A DNA stretch of 64,000 nt from assembly GCA_002600635.1 (NCBI GenBank), contig CP021371.1, forward strand, positions 1,615,001 through 1,679,000. Reading direction: 5' to 3'. Shown here piece after piece: positions 63,962-64,000 of the stretch (positions are counted from its first letter, which is position 1; each line of letters begins with the position of its first letter). A program made the position numbers and the translations under genes. Under the pieces are notes generated by a model. The model searched no databases and was not told the origin of the DNA. It saw only the letters and a program-made list of their open reading frames with translations. The DNA comes from Rhizobium sp. ACO-34A. Its GTDB lineage: Bacteria; Pseudomonadota; Alphaproteobacteria; Rhizobiales; Rhizobiaceae.

Positions 63962-64000
63962 TCGCGAAGAGGGAACCGGGCCAGCCGAACCGCGGGAGGC

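Overview
ORGANISM. The window is a GC-rich bacterial chromosome segment whose gene order points to the alphaproteobacterial family Rhizobiaceae (Rhizobium/Agrobacterium-type). Supporting blocks are acpS-lepB-rnc-era-recO, nadABC with an alphaproteobacterial NadQ-type regulator, psd-pssA, an Atm1-type ABC exporter, cysS...purF-cvpA-radA-alr-dnaB, and rplI-DUF2232-rpsR-rpsF. Two intergenic palindromic repeats of the rhizobial kind and two full TTAA-N7-TTAA (CtrA-type) boxes fit the same group. I cannot name the genus from the sequence alone. There is no tRNA, rRNA, CRISPR array, prophage, insertion sequence or transposase. LAYOUT. 1-5.6 kb: tail of a DUF2062 protein, then acpS, lepB, rnc, era and recO on the plus strand, with an AbrB-type membrane protein on the minus strand between era and recO. 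5.3-13 kb: mostly minus-strand accessory genes: a small conserved-looking protein behind a Cys-rich short ORF, an MFS transporter, a MOSC protein, an HD hydrolase, an acyltransferase-3 and a large DUF2339 membrane protein. 13-17 kb: the nadA-nadB-nadC operon for de novo NAD synthesis, preceded by a 21-bp perfect palindrome. 17-25 kb: an EF-hand protein, an MscS channel and the tightly overlapped operon ygfZ-HD hydrolase-tyrosine phosphatase-nadQ; nadQ probably encodes the regulator acting at the nadA palindrome. Small rhizobial proteins, a Nudix hydrolase and an SRAP (YedK/HMCES) protein follow. 25-35 kb: psd-pssA (phosphatidylethanolamine synthesis), a PAS-GGDEF diguanylate cyclase, an Atm1-like exporter, a LysM/Ig-like envelope protein, a LOG-type protein, RarD and a PCMT-like methyltransferase. 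35-44 kb: a divergent LysR / MFS-aldo-keto reductase unit, cimA, a prolyl aminopeptidase, two GFA proteins separated by a 39-residue membrane peptide, a VOC protein and cysS. 44-56.5 kb: a secreted protein, GH25 lysozyme, EamA, SDR, purF, cvpA, radA and alr; AraC, GlxA/FtrA-type and rhodanese genes lie between alr and dnaB. 56.8-64 kb: a marR-emrB-emrA efflux cassette, the ribosomal operon rpsF-rpsR-DUF2232-rplI with a long leader and two terminators, and a repetitive RTX-like protein with a CtrA box upstream. BEST LEADS. No textbook-novel multigene system stands out. The most unusual items are (1) a 30-codon ORF ending in a C-R-C-F-C motif with a perfect 8-nt Shine-Dalgarno and its own promoter, possibly a leader peptide; (2) an RTX-like protein with strict 19-residue coils and a CtrA box; (3) the nadQ operon paired with the nadA palindrome; (4) a LysM protein with a duplicated helical module around two Ig-like domains; and (5) the coupled GFA-membrane peptide-GFA-VOC string.
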